Of a stretch of 64,000 nucleotides of DNA, positions 45,481 through 56,891 are shown piece by piece. The DNA comes from Mixophyes australis (Eukaryota > Chordata > Amphibia > Anura > Limnodynastidae): assembly GCA_036250195.1 (NCBI GenBank), contig JAVHZZ010000001.1, positions 375,516,707 to 375,580,706 on the forward strand. The letters are read 5' to 3'. Made by a program: the position numbers and the translations under genes. The notes below the pieces were generated by a model. It saw only the letters and a list, made by a program, of their open reading frames with translations, did not search any database and was not told where the DNA came from. Position 1 is the stretch's first letter. Every line of letters starts with the position of its first letter.

Positions 45481-46045
45481 TAACATATATATCAGATACT
45501 GAATCTTAGTGGATTCATTTGTCATTACACTGGCTGGTGCAAGCTGGGATTTACGTGTGGAGGTTAAAACACATTATAATTTTGGCCATGTTAACAGAGC
45601 CCTGTGCTCATATCTCAGATCACAGACTGTTTTCATGACACATTTAGCAGCCACCCTTACCTATGTTGAGGCATTGTTTGCTCGGGATCTTGTAGAATAC
45701 CCCTAAGGTCTGATATGCATTAAATTAAAGGTAGCACTGGCTAGAACAGGAGCTGTGCCTTCCAATCAGTTTTTAATTTTTAATTATTATGTCTCCAGGT
45801 TGTCCTTCAGTAGTAATGTCTGGAATTGAAGATGAGAGACCTTTGCTCCTTAACTAGCGAGAGGTTTTGCAACTCTTCACCTCACCATGGACACCTCTTC
45901 CAACTATTACATTCTTTACATCTGGATTTTAAAGAAATATAACAAAGGCAATTTCAGCAATGCCATGGCAGCAATTTTTAAAGTTACAGTTATTTGTGAA
46001 ATCCACTGACAACACTCCTGCACTGCCTGAGGGAAAACTAAGGAA
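45481..46045. other. Gene-free stretch
   Basis: No coding or repeat signal that I can name. Confidence 0.4.
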
Positions 46046-46050
46046 GCTGC

Positions 46051-46793
46051 TGTTAGGAACTCCCAAGTCAGTACAGTGAAACTCGGGAACTACTCAGAAG
46101 GCCAGGTGTTCGCTGAAGCCCCTAGTGGTGGGGACAGACTGAGCTGCGGGCCGACTGAGGGTCGAGTAGCGTATACTGACTTAAAGGAGTTTCCCAGAAG
46201 TGGAGTGATTGGTGGACTGTAGTATAAGAGAAATCCAAGGTCCAAAGGTCACAGGCACAGAAGCAATATCCAAGGGCAAGCAAAGGGTCAAACTCACAGG
46301 CAGAGACGCGAAATCCGAATTCCAGGCAAAAGGTCAAGGTCAGAAGAGAAGGGTCAAAGGTCCAATAACAAGCAGGGGTCAAACACGGGTGGTCAAATCT
46401 AAGGTAAAAGGAACCTAAATGGATAGCACAAGCAGGCAGCAGGACTGAGGACAGAACGCTATAACCGGCAATGAGGCAGCAGACCTCACTGCCTTAAATA
46501 CATAGTTGGCCCAATCAAAACTTACATGCACCCCTGCAGACTAATGAGAACATAGCACCAGACCAATCAGGGCTAGTCCCTGATAGGTGCACCCAGATGC
46601 AGGCTAATGCCTGTAACTAGTCCCCTAATTAGCCCACAGGTTGTGTCCACTTTTGCGCATGCGCCCGGCTTCCAACAGCGCCGGGACGCAGCGCTATGTA
46701 ACAGGCGTATGAAGGGGAAGTGACGTCCCGGTCGTCATGGTGACGGCCGGGACACTGGAGCAGGTAGGAAGCGAGCCGGGGCGGCTCGTGACA
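46051..46793 (-). repeat. Solo LTR of a gypsy element
   Basis: Read on the minus strand it starts TGTCACGAGCCGCC and ends CCTAACA. GCTGC occurs exactly on both sides (46046-46050 and 46794-46798). The GC-rich 5' part includes GCCGTCACCATGACGACCGG and GCGCATGCGC, close in style to the sushi LTR at 6,245 (CGTCACCATGACAACGG, CGCATGCGCG), so it is a related but distinct family. Solo LTRs arise by recombination between the two LTRs of a full copy. Confidence 0.88.
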
Positions 46794-46942
46794 GCTGCAA
46801 CATGCACACAGGACATCAGAGGTTGCCCTGGTCAGTGTGAATTTACCAGGTTAGTAATTTTTGGTGACAATGATTTATTTAGGATATTCCAAACAAAAGT
46901 GAATTCTCATTGCTTCAACACACTACAAGCAACTCACCCTAT

Positions 46943-47156
46943 GGGGGAGATTTAATTAGCTATAATGTTCCTTAGAACATCGCAGCTGCGCATTTTTACC
47001 TGTAGTATGGTAAAAATATACGCTAATTTTTGCCCGGACCTCTATGGGGTGTGAGCAAAAATCAGAGGACATCTCACTCAAAAAATATGCGCGTAGTGGC
47101 CCCGCAGCCATTCTGGAGACACTTTCCATATGTTTTTTACTAATTGAATCTCCCCC
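46943..47156. mobile_element. Foldback MITE, GGGGGAGATTTAATTA family
   Basis: Left end GGGGGAGATTTAATTAG, right end TAATTGAATCTCCCCC. TAT lies on both sides (46940-46942 and 47157-47159). Inside, inverted GCGCATTTTTACC and related blocks are visible. Similar in its core to 36,608-36,729. Confidence 0.8.
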
Positions 47157-47159
47157 TAT

Positions 47160-48060
47160 CTGTTTTACCATCTGTAGTATCTGTGTATTTTTATAAATAG
47201 CAATCTCCGTACATTCAATGGAATAAACATAAAGAGCTTGATTCAAATTGGAGAGCAATTTGCACGCAAGTTGAAGTTTAAAACAGAGCATGGAACATGA
47301 GCGCAGTTCCAAACATATTAAAATCCAAGCGGATTTAGACATGTGTTTCGCTTTCAATCTGAGTGTAAGTACGCTCTGCTTAGACTGTACTTGCCATATG
47401 TTAATAGACAGAACAGTGTGCATTATAAGGTCATATCAAAATGCTTACAAAAAAATTCTATTATAAAATAAATGAACAACTTTGAACAGTATAATCATTA
47501 ATAAAAATGGTTTAAAAAAAAATATTTTTTTTTTCATTTTCTTTTACATTAAATACATAACTCAAGATGGTCTTAATGCGTACTGTACATACAATGCATT
47601 CTTATAGTCTATATTATTTGTATACTCATGTTCTGTGCTACCTAGTGGCATACATACGTCTACTTTTCCAAAGAAAGACTATGCCGTGCCAGACATCACT
47701 ATCAATCGGCTCTTACACCTGCTCTGTAGCTGGTACAAATTTTACGTCTGAAAACAAGCGTACTTAAGAGAAACCCAGGAGGACTTGAATCAGCCACTAC
47801 TGTGTCAGCACGCCCTTACTATACATTGCGTACATCTGTCCAGTCATTCCCACCCCCGTCCCGCCCCTTCAAGTCGTACTCAGTAGTGTCATTTGGGTTC
47901 GGAGATGAATTGCATGCAATCGTGTTTACTGGCGGAAGGTCCGTTTCTGAGCATGCTCAGAGCTATCTCACGCAAGATATGGAACGAACATGAATCAGGC
48001 CCAAAATCTTTCAAAGCAGGCTCATTCTAATTATATTTTATGAAGGTTTGTGCCACTTAC
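47160..48060. other. Gene-free stretch, probably one decayed foldback
   Basis: GAGCTTGATTCAAATTGG near 47,233 and GAACATGAATCAGGCCC near 47,987 face each other as inverted ends of the GCCTGATTCA type, so most of this stretch may be a single MITE of about 775 bp. No coding signal. Confidence 0.4.
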
Positions 48061-48397
48061 CAGTGGCGGATCCAGGCGGGAGGGGTGATCAGGATGATCG
48101 CCCCCCCCCCCCCCCCTAGCGGGGTTGCTGCTGGCGGCTGCACACTATGTGCAGGTGGGTTTAGCAGAGACAGACAGGAAGAGTGTGCTGCCCGGCTGCT
48201 CTGATTGTGTTTAAAACACAATCAGAACGGCCGGGCAGCACACTCTCCCTGCCTATCTCTGCCGAACGGACCTGCACATAATGCGCAGCCACAGGCATCC
48301 TTAGCTGTCAAAAAGGGGGCGGGGACTAAAGCACCCCCCCCCTAAAACGCCCCCCCCCCCCCCCCCCCCGTAAAAAAAAAATCTAGATCCACCCCTG
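48061..48397. mobile_element. hAT-type MITE with exact 8-bp duplication
   Basis: Ends CAGTGGCGGATCCAG and CTAGATCCACCCCTG are inverted with a few mismatches. CCACTTAC stands on both sides (48053-48060 and 48398-48405). The centre is a long hairpin (about 48,135-48,293) turning at GTGTTTAAAACAC. Two C runs (48,100 and 48,350) border it. Confidence 0.93.
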
Positions 48398-48405
48398 CCA
48401 CTTAC

Positions 48406-49829
48406 TAAGGGGATACATTGATAGCATTACGAGTAAATATTGATAAGTCATTCTTCAATATCTACCTTTACAAAGCCCAGTGATATTTGAAAAAATACTG
48501 AGATACAGTGATAATTGTTACCTTACTGAGTTACTTGGTTTTAATGGATGCTTGCAACAGCTGCTAAAATGTTACACAGATTTTTAGGTCACTCTGTAGG
48601 CATCTGTTCTCCCAGTTTTAATAGATCCCATTCAAGCATTAATGGCCCTTTTCTTCAGGTTGTATGAATATAGATGCCAGTATTCATTTGTAGTCTTAAA
48701 ACAATATTTAATGTTAGAACAGCAGATGAAGCAATATGGCAATGCCCATTAATACTAATAGAGAAAGGTATGAAGTTATGCCCATATATTTTATTGAACA
48801 TTTACACGACATACACAAATTAATTATAATTTAAGACAAACAAACGCTACAAATGTATTTCTGTTCATCTCTTTGTGGTTCCTTCCTATTATCACATTTA
48901 TGGGTGCTTCTCAGCTTCTTCATTGAAACAATTCATAGAATAATCAATTTAGCTATCACCTTGACCTTCCACATCCAACAGGCTATTTGTGTGCCTGCAC
49001 ATATGGTATTTTGAACAATGACAGATTGAAAGCTCCTTCTGGTGTAAACAATAACTACTAACATGTAGACTTCCAAGACTATGAAGAAAAGGAAAGCCTT
49101 AAAACAACAGTGACCTATAATTTGCTACCACAGCCTTGCTGCAGTGAAGAAGATAAAGATCAAGGACATTAGTTAAAAAGGGTTTTTTTTTTCAGCTGTT
49201 ACCAGCTTCAGGCTGAACCGTTTCACAATAAAGACATCAATAATGTTTGTACTTTTGTTTTCATGTAATTATTTCAGCGTGTGCACCCATGTGTACTATA
49301 GATTACCACAGTTTCTCAGTAAAGCCTATAAAATTGGTCACTTTGCCATCTATCATCATTGACAAGCTAAGAATGTATATTTCACATCATTTACAAATAA
49401 ATAAACAACAAAAAACATACAAAGTCAGCTCTCAAACATAGCATAACAGAGAAAACACAAGACACCAAATAAATACATATAATAAAAATAAAATCAAAAC
49501 TGAAAATGGGGTGAGAGAAAGAAGGTCGGTCACTGGTATACAATAAAACAACCATACCTAGAGTTACTAATGGAGCACAACCTTTTGTGAAACGGTTTCT
49601 GAATAAAAGGGACATTAATTTTTTTTGTTCTTAATTGTGCCTAGCACAGAGTATGAACAATTATGGCATCTATTATGTGGAATGCTGGGAACGCTTCTGT
49701 ATAAGAGGTTTTTCCATCATTTGGAGCACCATTTTGGAAAACTCTATATGTCTCCCCTTGCCATTACCCTCTTGATTAAATTGTTTAGGAAAGGGACTGG
49801 TAGTAACTATAGGCAGTACAATACGCTTG
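48406..49829. other. Gene-free stretch
   Basis: AT-rich. CAAAAGGTTGTGCTCCATTA near 49,570 and GAACCGTTTCACAATAAAGA near 49,215 share a GAAACGGTT/AACCGTTTC inverted motif. Nothing can be assigned. Confidence 0.4.
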
Positions 49830-50144
49830 GGGCCTGATTCATTAAGAAAAGTAAAAAAAAAAAAAGAAAAGTAACTTTGCACCTTGGCAAAACCATGTTG
49901 CACTGGAGGGGAGGCAAATTTAAAATGTGATGGCAGATTTATAATTGGGTTAGGGCATGTCATAGATCAACTTTAAATTTCAGTGTACAAGTAAAGCTAT
50001 CAAGTATTTGTGTGCTACATGAGAAGCAGCCAGTATTTATCTCATGTGCAAAATAATAAACTAATTTGCACCCCTTGCATTGTAACATGGTTTTGTCCAT
50101 GAGAAAACATTTTCTTGCCTTATTTTCCTTAATGAATCAGGCCC
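49830..50144. mobile_element. Foldback MITE, GGGCCTGATTCATTA family
   Basis: Starts GGGCCTGATTCATTAAG, ends CTTAATGAATCAGGCCC. TTG lies on both sides (49827-49829 and 50145-50147). The interior matches 18,702-19,017 over its length, including CTTGGCAAAACCATGTTGCA. Confidence 0.88.
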
Positions 50145-50503
50145 TTGGTGATCAAACCTGTATGTAGGATAAAATCACAGAAATGCAGCAATAATTATTT
50201 ATTTCCTTTCTGAATTTCTGAAATGTCTGGATAACAGGTTACAGGAGAAGAGATCCCATCTCATATCCATATCCCATATCTATATACTAGACATAGATTT
50301 ATGTGGATTTTGAGCAAACTTAGGACATTGTATCTGCCACCTCTTTTCCTGCTATTGGTCATATTTTCAGACCTAGCCACGTCACTTGTAATACTCTCCC
50401 AACTTTGTCCCACATATCGTTTGCCATTAAGGTCATGTCACCAAGCTACTGTGTTATGAGAAGAATATCAACCTTCAATTTAGTAAACAGGAAAGCTCTA
50501 GGA

Positions 50504-51043
50504 CAGTGATGGGCAAACTACGGCCCGCGGGCCAGATCCGGCCCACTTAGAGGTTCTATCCGGCCCGCCAATATTTAAAAAAAAATCATTAAAATATGCA
50601 TAAAATTGTTAGGGCCGACCCTGTGTGTCAGAACCTTCATTTTTATTCCTTCCCAGCTATTTCCTCCATTACACTTCATCCTCCTTCCTAAAAGGACACT
50701 TCGTATGTCAATCACTCAAACACCTGCCCGCCCCCTAATGGCTGATAGTCATGTGAGAAGAGAGGGGCTGGGCCATATACTAAGGTGGATTTTGATTGGC
50801 TGCTGTGTTGTCAGTTAGTGGCTCTCCAGAAAGACGGATCTGCAACAACCTGCTGAAATAAGTGCTGTGTCTGTACGATCGCTGCACTTATAGAGGTAAC
50901 ACTGCTATATCACACCCTCCCGTCACATTCAAAAAATTTGTATTATATATTTCGATATTTGAGTTTTTTAATAAATTATATTGGCCCGCCTAAAGTTTTT
51001 CTTTTTTATTTGGCCCGCTCCTGAAAAAGTTTGCCCACCACTG
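50504..51043. mobile_element. hAT/Charlie-like MITE
   Basis: Ends CAGTGATGGGCAAACT and AGTTTGCCCACCACTG are inverted with one mismatch. CTCTAGGA occurs exactly on both sides (50496-50503 and 51044-51051). GGCCCGCGGGCCAG follows the left end, a signature of a widespread vertebrate hAT group. No transposase frame. Confidence 0.94.
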
Positions 51044-51429
51044 CTCTAGGAGATGCTAAGAAAGAGAAAACAAATAATAAAACTACATTACGCTGACACC
51101 CCCAAGCAATGACTGCCACTGCCTGAGGAGGTGTGGCCAACCACTGTGGGGCGTGGCTAGCCCTTTACAAACATTAGACTGCCCTCCAATAGTGTGCTGT
51201 TTTCTGCTACCTGTTCTTGCAGATTTGACTACCTGGTGGTAATGTTGGTGTCTTAAGTTAAGTTGCTGCTCTTCTGGATCCTAGAATGTTGGAGTCCAGT
51301 TTGGAAAAGAGATAGTTATTGTTCACCACCTAGAAAGCCAAGCAATGAATGAACATTGCATCCACATTTAATAATTACACTTCCTTTCACTCCAACCATC
51401 CAGACATGGATAGTGTTTTTGTTTAAAAA

Positions 51430-51990
51430 AATATCTCCTTCCCCCCAAGCAGCCCCAAAATTAATTTAGTAGTATTCACTTATAATAAATATGTCTATTT
51501 CTCCACAACCAGCCACGACATTAAATTAATAACATATCCATTTAATAAACAAACAGATACCCCACACCAACCCCACAATAAATTAATAGCATTCATGTTT
51601 GGTAAACAGACCTGCTTTCCCCACACCAGCCCCAACATTAAAGTTTCTATTTAATAAATAGGCCTATCTGTGCCCTGCCACCACATTAAATTAATAACAT
51701 TTTATTTTCATAAACAGATCTATTTTCCTCACACCTGCCATCACATTAAATTAATAGCATTCCCATTTAATAAATAGACTTAGCCATGCCCCCTCACCAG
51801 CCCCTACATTAAATTTATAGTAATCCCATTTAGTAAATATACCTACTTTCCCCATACCAGCCCCCAACATAAAATTAATAGTGTTCCCATTTAATAAATA
51901 GGTATATTTCAGCCAACCTCCTCCCATCTCAAGTTAATAACATTAAATTTTCACCCACTGAGCCCTGACATTAGTTTATCAGCCCCATAT
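51430..51990. repeat. Degenerate tandem repeat, unit about 55-65 bp
   Basis: CCAGCCCCAACATTAAATTA, then ATAGCATTCCCATTTAATAAA and TAGACCTATTTTCCCC, recurs about nine times with many changes. Confidence 0.85.
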
Positions 51991-52029
51991 TTAATATAGA
52001 CCCCAAATTGCATAAACAGATCCCTCCAA

Positions 52030-52146
52030 CCCTATCATCATCATCAACATTTATTTATATAGTACCAACATATTCCGTAGCGTTTTACAATAGGGGACAA
52101 ACACAGTAAGAAACAAACTGGGTAAAACAGAAAAAGAGGTGAGACC
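52030..52146 (-). mobile_element. L2-like LINE 3' tail
   Basis: ATCATCATCAACATTTATTT, TATAGTACCAACATATTCCG and GTAGCGTTTTACAATAGGGG are the reverse complement of the tail seen at 54,019-54,169. Confidence 0.75.
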
Positions 52147-52204
52147 CAATATTAGATTAACACCCTCATCAGCCCCAATATAATATTAATACCCCCACGC
52201 CTGC

Positions 52205-52610
52205 AGATCAATTTGGTCTCTGAAATGGGAGGAGAGGAAAGTGAGGTCATGGAGAGGGAAGAGAGGAGGGGACAAGAGAGAGGATGGAAAGGGAGGAGAG
52301 AGAGGAGGGAGTGGCATCAGAGAGGGGAGGCAGGGGAGGGGGAGAGAGGAGGGAGGGGGAGGAGAGAGGGGAGGCAGGGGAGGGGGAGAGAGGAGGGAGG
52401 GGGAGGAGAGAGGGAAGGGAGGGGAAAAGAGAAGAGAGGGGGATCAGAGAGGGGAGGGAGGGGAATCAGAGAGGGGAGGGAGGGGAGGGGGAAAGAAGAG
52501 GGAGGTGGAGGAGAGAGGGGAGGGAAGGGAGGGGGAGGAGACAGGGGAGGAGAGAGGGGAGAGGGAGAGTGGAGAGAGGGGGAGGAAAAAAAGGAGGGAA
52601 GGGAAGAAAC
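52205..52610 (+). repeat. Long purine-only tract (GGGGA/GAGAGG repeats)
   Basis: About 400 bases are almost purely G and A on the plus strand, built from GGGGAGGGAG, GGAGAGAGGGGA and related words. Overlapping Gly/Glu/Arg frames and Ser/Pro/Leu frames on the other strand come from composition. The tract could form triplex or G-rich structures. Confidence 0.93.
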
Positions 52611-52619
52611 TGATCTTTA

Positions 52620-53429
52620 TGATCTGTAGCATATAGAACAAGGTGGCTGGTCCTGAGAGAGGGTACAGGCACAATTAGTACACAGAGATCGATGTCCGGA
52701 TAAAAGAGTTCTATATGCGCTGTGGGGAGAGGGCTGTCAGTGGCTGCTCTCACTACCGCCACTGCTCAAACAGCTTCAGTCCTGACAGCTGTCTTATCTT
52801 ACTGCTATCAGTGCGTAGCAGGGGAGAAGCCAGTCACAAGAAGCTGGAAGGAAGCTTCCAGCAGTTGGCTTCTGGATGGTGCCCCCTGTATTCCGACACC
52901 CTGGATGGTCACACATGCTGAACCACTCTAGTTATGGCCCTAGTATGATCTGTAAGACTCCCAAGTGTGGCAGCAGATCCAAGTGCATGATTTTACGTCT
53001 TTTGGCTGTAGTTGCCACACTCTTGACCATTCCTCTAGTCTACCTAGATCATCAAACTAGGTAAAGTCATATAACAATATATTTATATAATTTTGCATAA
53101 AACTTATATTGGACAAATACCATAGAAAAAATATAGAGCTTGAGTCTGTATTTGACCAATGAGCAGTTTATAAACGGCCATAAAAAATTTCAGAATTAGA
53201 GACATAAAAAAAATATCACATTTTTCTACAGTGACCATAACAAAGACCTAGGTTACAAGTCTGCAGAAGTTCCCTCCCTCCATCCCCCAAACCCAAGGTT
53301 TTCAATGTTGATCGCTATGGAAAGTTAATGGTTACAAAGTTATCAAATAATCTTTTTATTAATTAAATTTGGCAGGATTTTAGGGCGTTAAATCTTTGAA
53401 CATTAAGTGATACAAGTGTAAGTGTCATT
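52620..53429. other. Gene-free stretch
   Basis: Short frames at 52,715-53,064 overlap in different frames without motifs. No repeat termini are seen. Confidence 0.4.
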
Positions 53430-53581
53430 GTCCCATAGATTGTAAGCTTACAAGCAGGGCCCTTTTACCTCTCTGCCTGTATATATTACCCAGTACTGTT
53501 TTATTGCTGTTTGTTTCCAATTGTAAAGCGCTATGCAATTTGCTGGCGCTATATAAATAACTGATGATGATGATGATGATT
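53430..53581 (+). mobile_element. L2-like LINE 3' tail
   Basis: TCCCATAGATTGTAAGCTTA, GTTTCCAATTGTAAAGCGCT and GCTGGCGCTATATAAATAAC end in GATGATGATG. Confidence 0.75.
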
Positions 53582-54018
53582 GTACCTTCTGTGTAAACGA
53601 AGCATGGATGTATGCATTATATCTGTAGTGTGTATTTGAACATGAGTCTGCTGTCTTAATATCTGAAACATTTGGCTCTACAAAGAAACAGTAGGCAAGT
53701 ATTGTGGTTTTATTAGCTTGCTGGAGTGAGGAGGAAGCTATAAAAGAGGCAAAATAAACACACATTGACAGTAACTAGTATAAAGACAAAATAGAAACAG
53801 ATGTGAATGAAGGGACATGCTAACATGCCTTTTCATGGCATCATGGCACTGGCAAGATAAGTATATCTAATGGAACATAAGGTAGGATCCTTTAATCATT
53901 ATTATATTTGGTATTAGACATATTGGAGCAACATGCACTTCTCCCAGCTCCAATTAATATAAAACATAAATGTACTGTTGAGTAACAACTTAAGGCCAAA
54001 ATCTGAGCATAACAGTTT

Positions 54019-54169
54019 GTCCCATAGATTGTAAGCTTGCGAGCAGAGCCTTCTCGCCCCTTTGTCTGTTTTACCCAGTTTGTTTATTAGTTTATTATGT
54101 TTGTCCCCAATTGTAAAGTGCTACGGAATATGTTGGCGCTATATAAAGAAATGATGATGATGACGATGA
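54019..54169 (+). mobile_element. L2-like LINE 3' tail
   Basis: Same family and orientation as 53,430: CCCATAGATTGTAAGCTTGC, CCCAATTGTAAAGTGCTACG, TTGGCGCTATATAAAGAAAT, then GATGATGATGACGATGA. Confidence 0.75.
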
Positions 54170-54299
54170 ACAGTAGCCTTGGTCAGGAGAACAGTAATGA
54201 TTGAATCTAGAAAACAATGATATGTACTACTTACCTCAGTAGAATATTGTCTAGTGTGAAAGCAATTAGTAGATACTTGTAACAAACTTAGATTTGAAT

Positions 54300-55180
54300 C
54301 CATAATCAGAACAAGCTCATAAGGGATTGAAGGTGCTCACATGAGACAGAGGGTAGAGAGAGCCCTGTTCATGAGAACTTACAATCTAGAAGTAAAGGGT
54401 AATGTTGAGACAATTGGAGGTAGAGGGAAGGGATTGCAGCTGGTAGTGAGAAGGATGACAGGGAGTACTATCAGGTTGTGGTGCAATAGGCTATAGTGAT
54501 GTCAGTTTTGAGAGAGCACTTGAATGTTTGAAGGTTTGTGAAGAGTTTTGTCAGCTGCGGCAGAGAGCTCCATAAGAGGAGAGCAGAACTGGAGAAATCT
54601 TGAAGGTCAAAGTAACACATGGCAATCAGAGAGGAGGAAATGCACAGATCAGAGGCAGATCGAAGAAGGAGCACAGAAGAGGCTTTTTATGGGATAAGAG
54701 ATATATGAGTTGGTGGTGTTGGGGATGGCGTTGAAGATGAGTAACTTGAATTGGATTCTGAAGGTTATGGGGAGCTTGTGCAGGAATTTTCAATTTGGCG
54801 AGATGTAGAATGATGAGAGAGGAATATCAGTCATGCTGAGGCATTTAACACAGATTTGAACTAATATACTGTAGATGGGTGAGGGGAAGGCCAAATAGAC
54901 GGAGGCTACAGTTGTCAAGACGAGAGATGATGAGAAGCTTGATAAGGGTTTTTTGGTAATATCCTGAGTGAGATAAGGGCACATTCTGGAAGTGTTTCAA
55001 ACGAGGAGATGACATGAATAGAGGGATGGTGGAGACACTTTGGACATGTTGAGCTGATGAAGGTGGAGTAGCAGGGTGGGACATTTTGTGGTGGTATGAG
55101 GAGTGTGAATGAATAGTGGGAATTGCATGGGACCCAGATTTGGGGAAGTTGTCGCCAGAAGCCAGGAGGAGGAGGTGAGT
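54300..55180 (-). pseudogene. L2-like LINE RT C-terminal region, decayed
   Basis: Minus-strand pieces in order: LLIISRLDNCSLRLFGLPLT (about 54,890-54,950), matching the SRLDYCNSLLxGLP block near the end of L2-type RTs, then FDLQDFSSSALLLWSSLPQL and FKCSLKTD (54,500-54,620), the terminal WNSLP...LKT block. Stops and shifts lie between them. It is an old copy, 5'-truncated. Confidence 0.65.
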
Positions 55181-55207
55181 GAGGAAGAATGTGAATGTGA
55201 CATGTGT

Positions 55208-55496
55208 GACATGTGGCCTTATCTGTGTGGAGTTTGTATGTTCTCCCCGTGTTTGTGTGGGTTTCCTCTAGGTGCTCCGGTTTCCTCCCACACTCCAAAA
55301 ACATACTAGTAGGTTAATTGGCTGCTACCAAAAATTGACCCTAGTCTCTCTCTCTCTCTCTGTCTGTGTGTGTGTGTATATTAGGCAATTTAGACTGTAA
55401 GCCCCAATGGGGCAGGGACTGATGTGAGTGAGTTCTCTGTGCAGCGCTGCAGAATTAGTGGCGCTATATAAATAAATGGTGATGATGATGATGTGG
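55208..55496 (+). mobile_element. V-SINE-like SINE, headless
   Basis: Starts at TGTGGCCTTATCTGTGTGG, exactly past where the tRNA-like head would end. It then has the full central domain (GGGTTTCCTC, GTGCTCCGGTTTCCTCCCAC), a CT/GT spacer, GCAGGGACTGATGTGAGTG and the tail GGCGCTATATAAATAAATGG with GATGATG. Confidence 0.8.
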
Positions 55497-55635
55497 ATGT
55501 GAGGGTTGTTATAGCTTGTATAGACTGTAGAGAAGTGAGGGTGCAGAGAGCCGAGTATTTTAAAGATTCAGGCAGGCGATAAAGGGGTAGTGTGGGTAAG
55601 TCATGAAAGCAATGCTTAAGTGGATTAATGCATAC

Positions 55636-55859
55636 ATGGTGGCTTAGTGGTTAGCACTTCTGCCTCACAGCACTAGGGTAATGAGTTCAATTCCCGACCA
55701 TGGCCTTATCTGTGTGGAGTTTGTATGTTCTCCTTGTGTTTGCATGGGTTTCCTCCGGGTGCTCTGGTTTCCTCCCACACTCCAATTTAGATTGTAAGCC
55801 CCAATAGGGCAGGGACTACAGTGAGTTCTCTGTACAGTGCTGCGGAATTGGTAGCAAAA
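55636..55859 (+). mobile_element. V-SINE-like SINE with head, internally deleted
   Basis: The A box TGGCTTAGTGG (55640-55650) and B box AGTTCAATTCC (55684-55694) are present; the B box has lost its CpG. About 100 bases between CACTCC and AATTTAGATTG are missing, and the copy ends before the GATGAT tail. Confidence 0.78.
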
Positions 55860-55869
55860 TTAGAGATAT

Positions 55870-56850
55870 AGATGAATCAGGCAGTACAGAGCAATGGAGG
55901 GTGGGTATTGTAAATGTGGAGAATGCTTATTAGGAATGTCAGAAGGAATGAGTGACTGGGAGAGTGGGTGGGAAGTAAGGAGTGATAATGGGTTGAACGT
56001 GAGGTCACTAGGAGCATCAAAATAAAGCTAATAACATCTTTAGGAAGCATTGGTAGTAAGCAGTTCAATATGAAGTAACCATGCAGTGCAACAAGCAGGA
56101 TCACGAGATACAAGGTCAGAGGAATATACAGGAGACTGTCGGATTTTGTTCTCTCGTGGCAGTGTCTCCAGGTAGAATGTTTATCTCCTATTTAACTCCT
56201 GTATAACTCTAAAAAAAACTCCATAAATCTTAACACACCTTAAAAGAGTGTACTTTTTATCTGTTACATAATCATTGGTCTCTTCTTGTTTAACTCTTGG
56301 ACAACTCTTAATATAAGTGTGTACTTTAATAAATCTGCACTTATAGGAAAAGGGCGCCCTAAATTGCTCAATGCTTAACCCCAGTTTATTTTGTTATATT
56401 TACCTTTTTCTCTGTAGTAAGAGCCAGGCATTTTTCAGACTGTTTTGACATCTTAGATATTGGTAATGTGATGCTAATACAATAAGTAGATTAAATAGGG
56501 GTATGGTGTGGGCAAAGCAGGTGCGGTGTGTGCTTACTAAATAATATTTACCAAATAATTTAGTCTAAATGTAATTATTGTTACTGTCAAATAGTAATCT
56601 AAATGTGTGCATATGTGTAAGCATACTGCTTTGCTACATCCCACCTCTTTCTCAATCCTCCCTTGCTGGACCAACCCCCCACAACAATAATGATTACAAT
56701 TAGAATGTAAGACTATCTTACAATTCACATAATAGTATAACATGATGACATGGTGAAGGACTGGCACACGCTCCACCTGCTCTGCATATGTCATACAAAT
56801 ATAGAAAGCAAATATTTAAAGATTTGCACCTAGTAAGAATGCTGTATTTC

Positions 56851-56854
<4 letters not shown>
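55870..56854. other. Gene-free stretch
   Basis: Short chance frames only. The left part continues the repeat-like DNA that flanks the SINE copies. Confidence 0.4.

Positions 56855-56886
<32 letters not shown>
56855..56886. repeat. TA microsatellite
   Basis: About 16 TA units directly before a hAT-type MITE. Confidence 0.95.
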
Positions 56887-56887
<1 letters not shown>

Positions 56888-56891
56888 TTCC

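Noticed and set aside
47567..47993. Short forward frames of 60-66 residues
   Set aside because: No motif, ordinary composition, inside a probable decayed foldback.
52213..52762. Gly/Glu/Arg-rich frames (138, 131, 109 residues) and Ser/Pro/Leu frames opposite
   Set aside because: Pure composition effect of the purine tract; overlapping frames on both strands are open.
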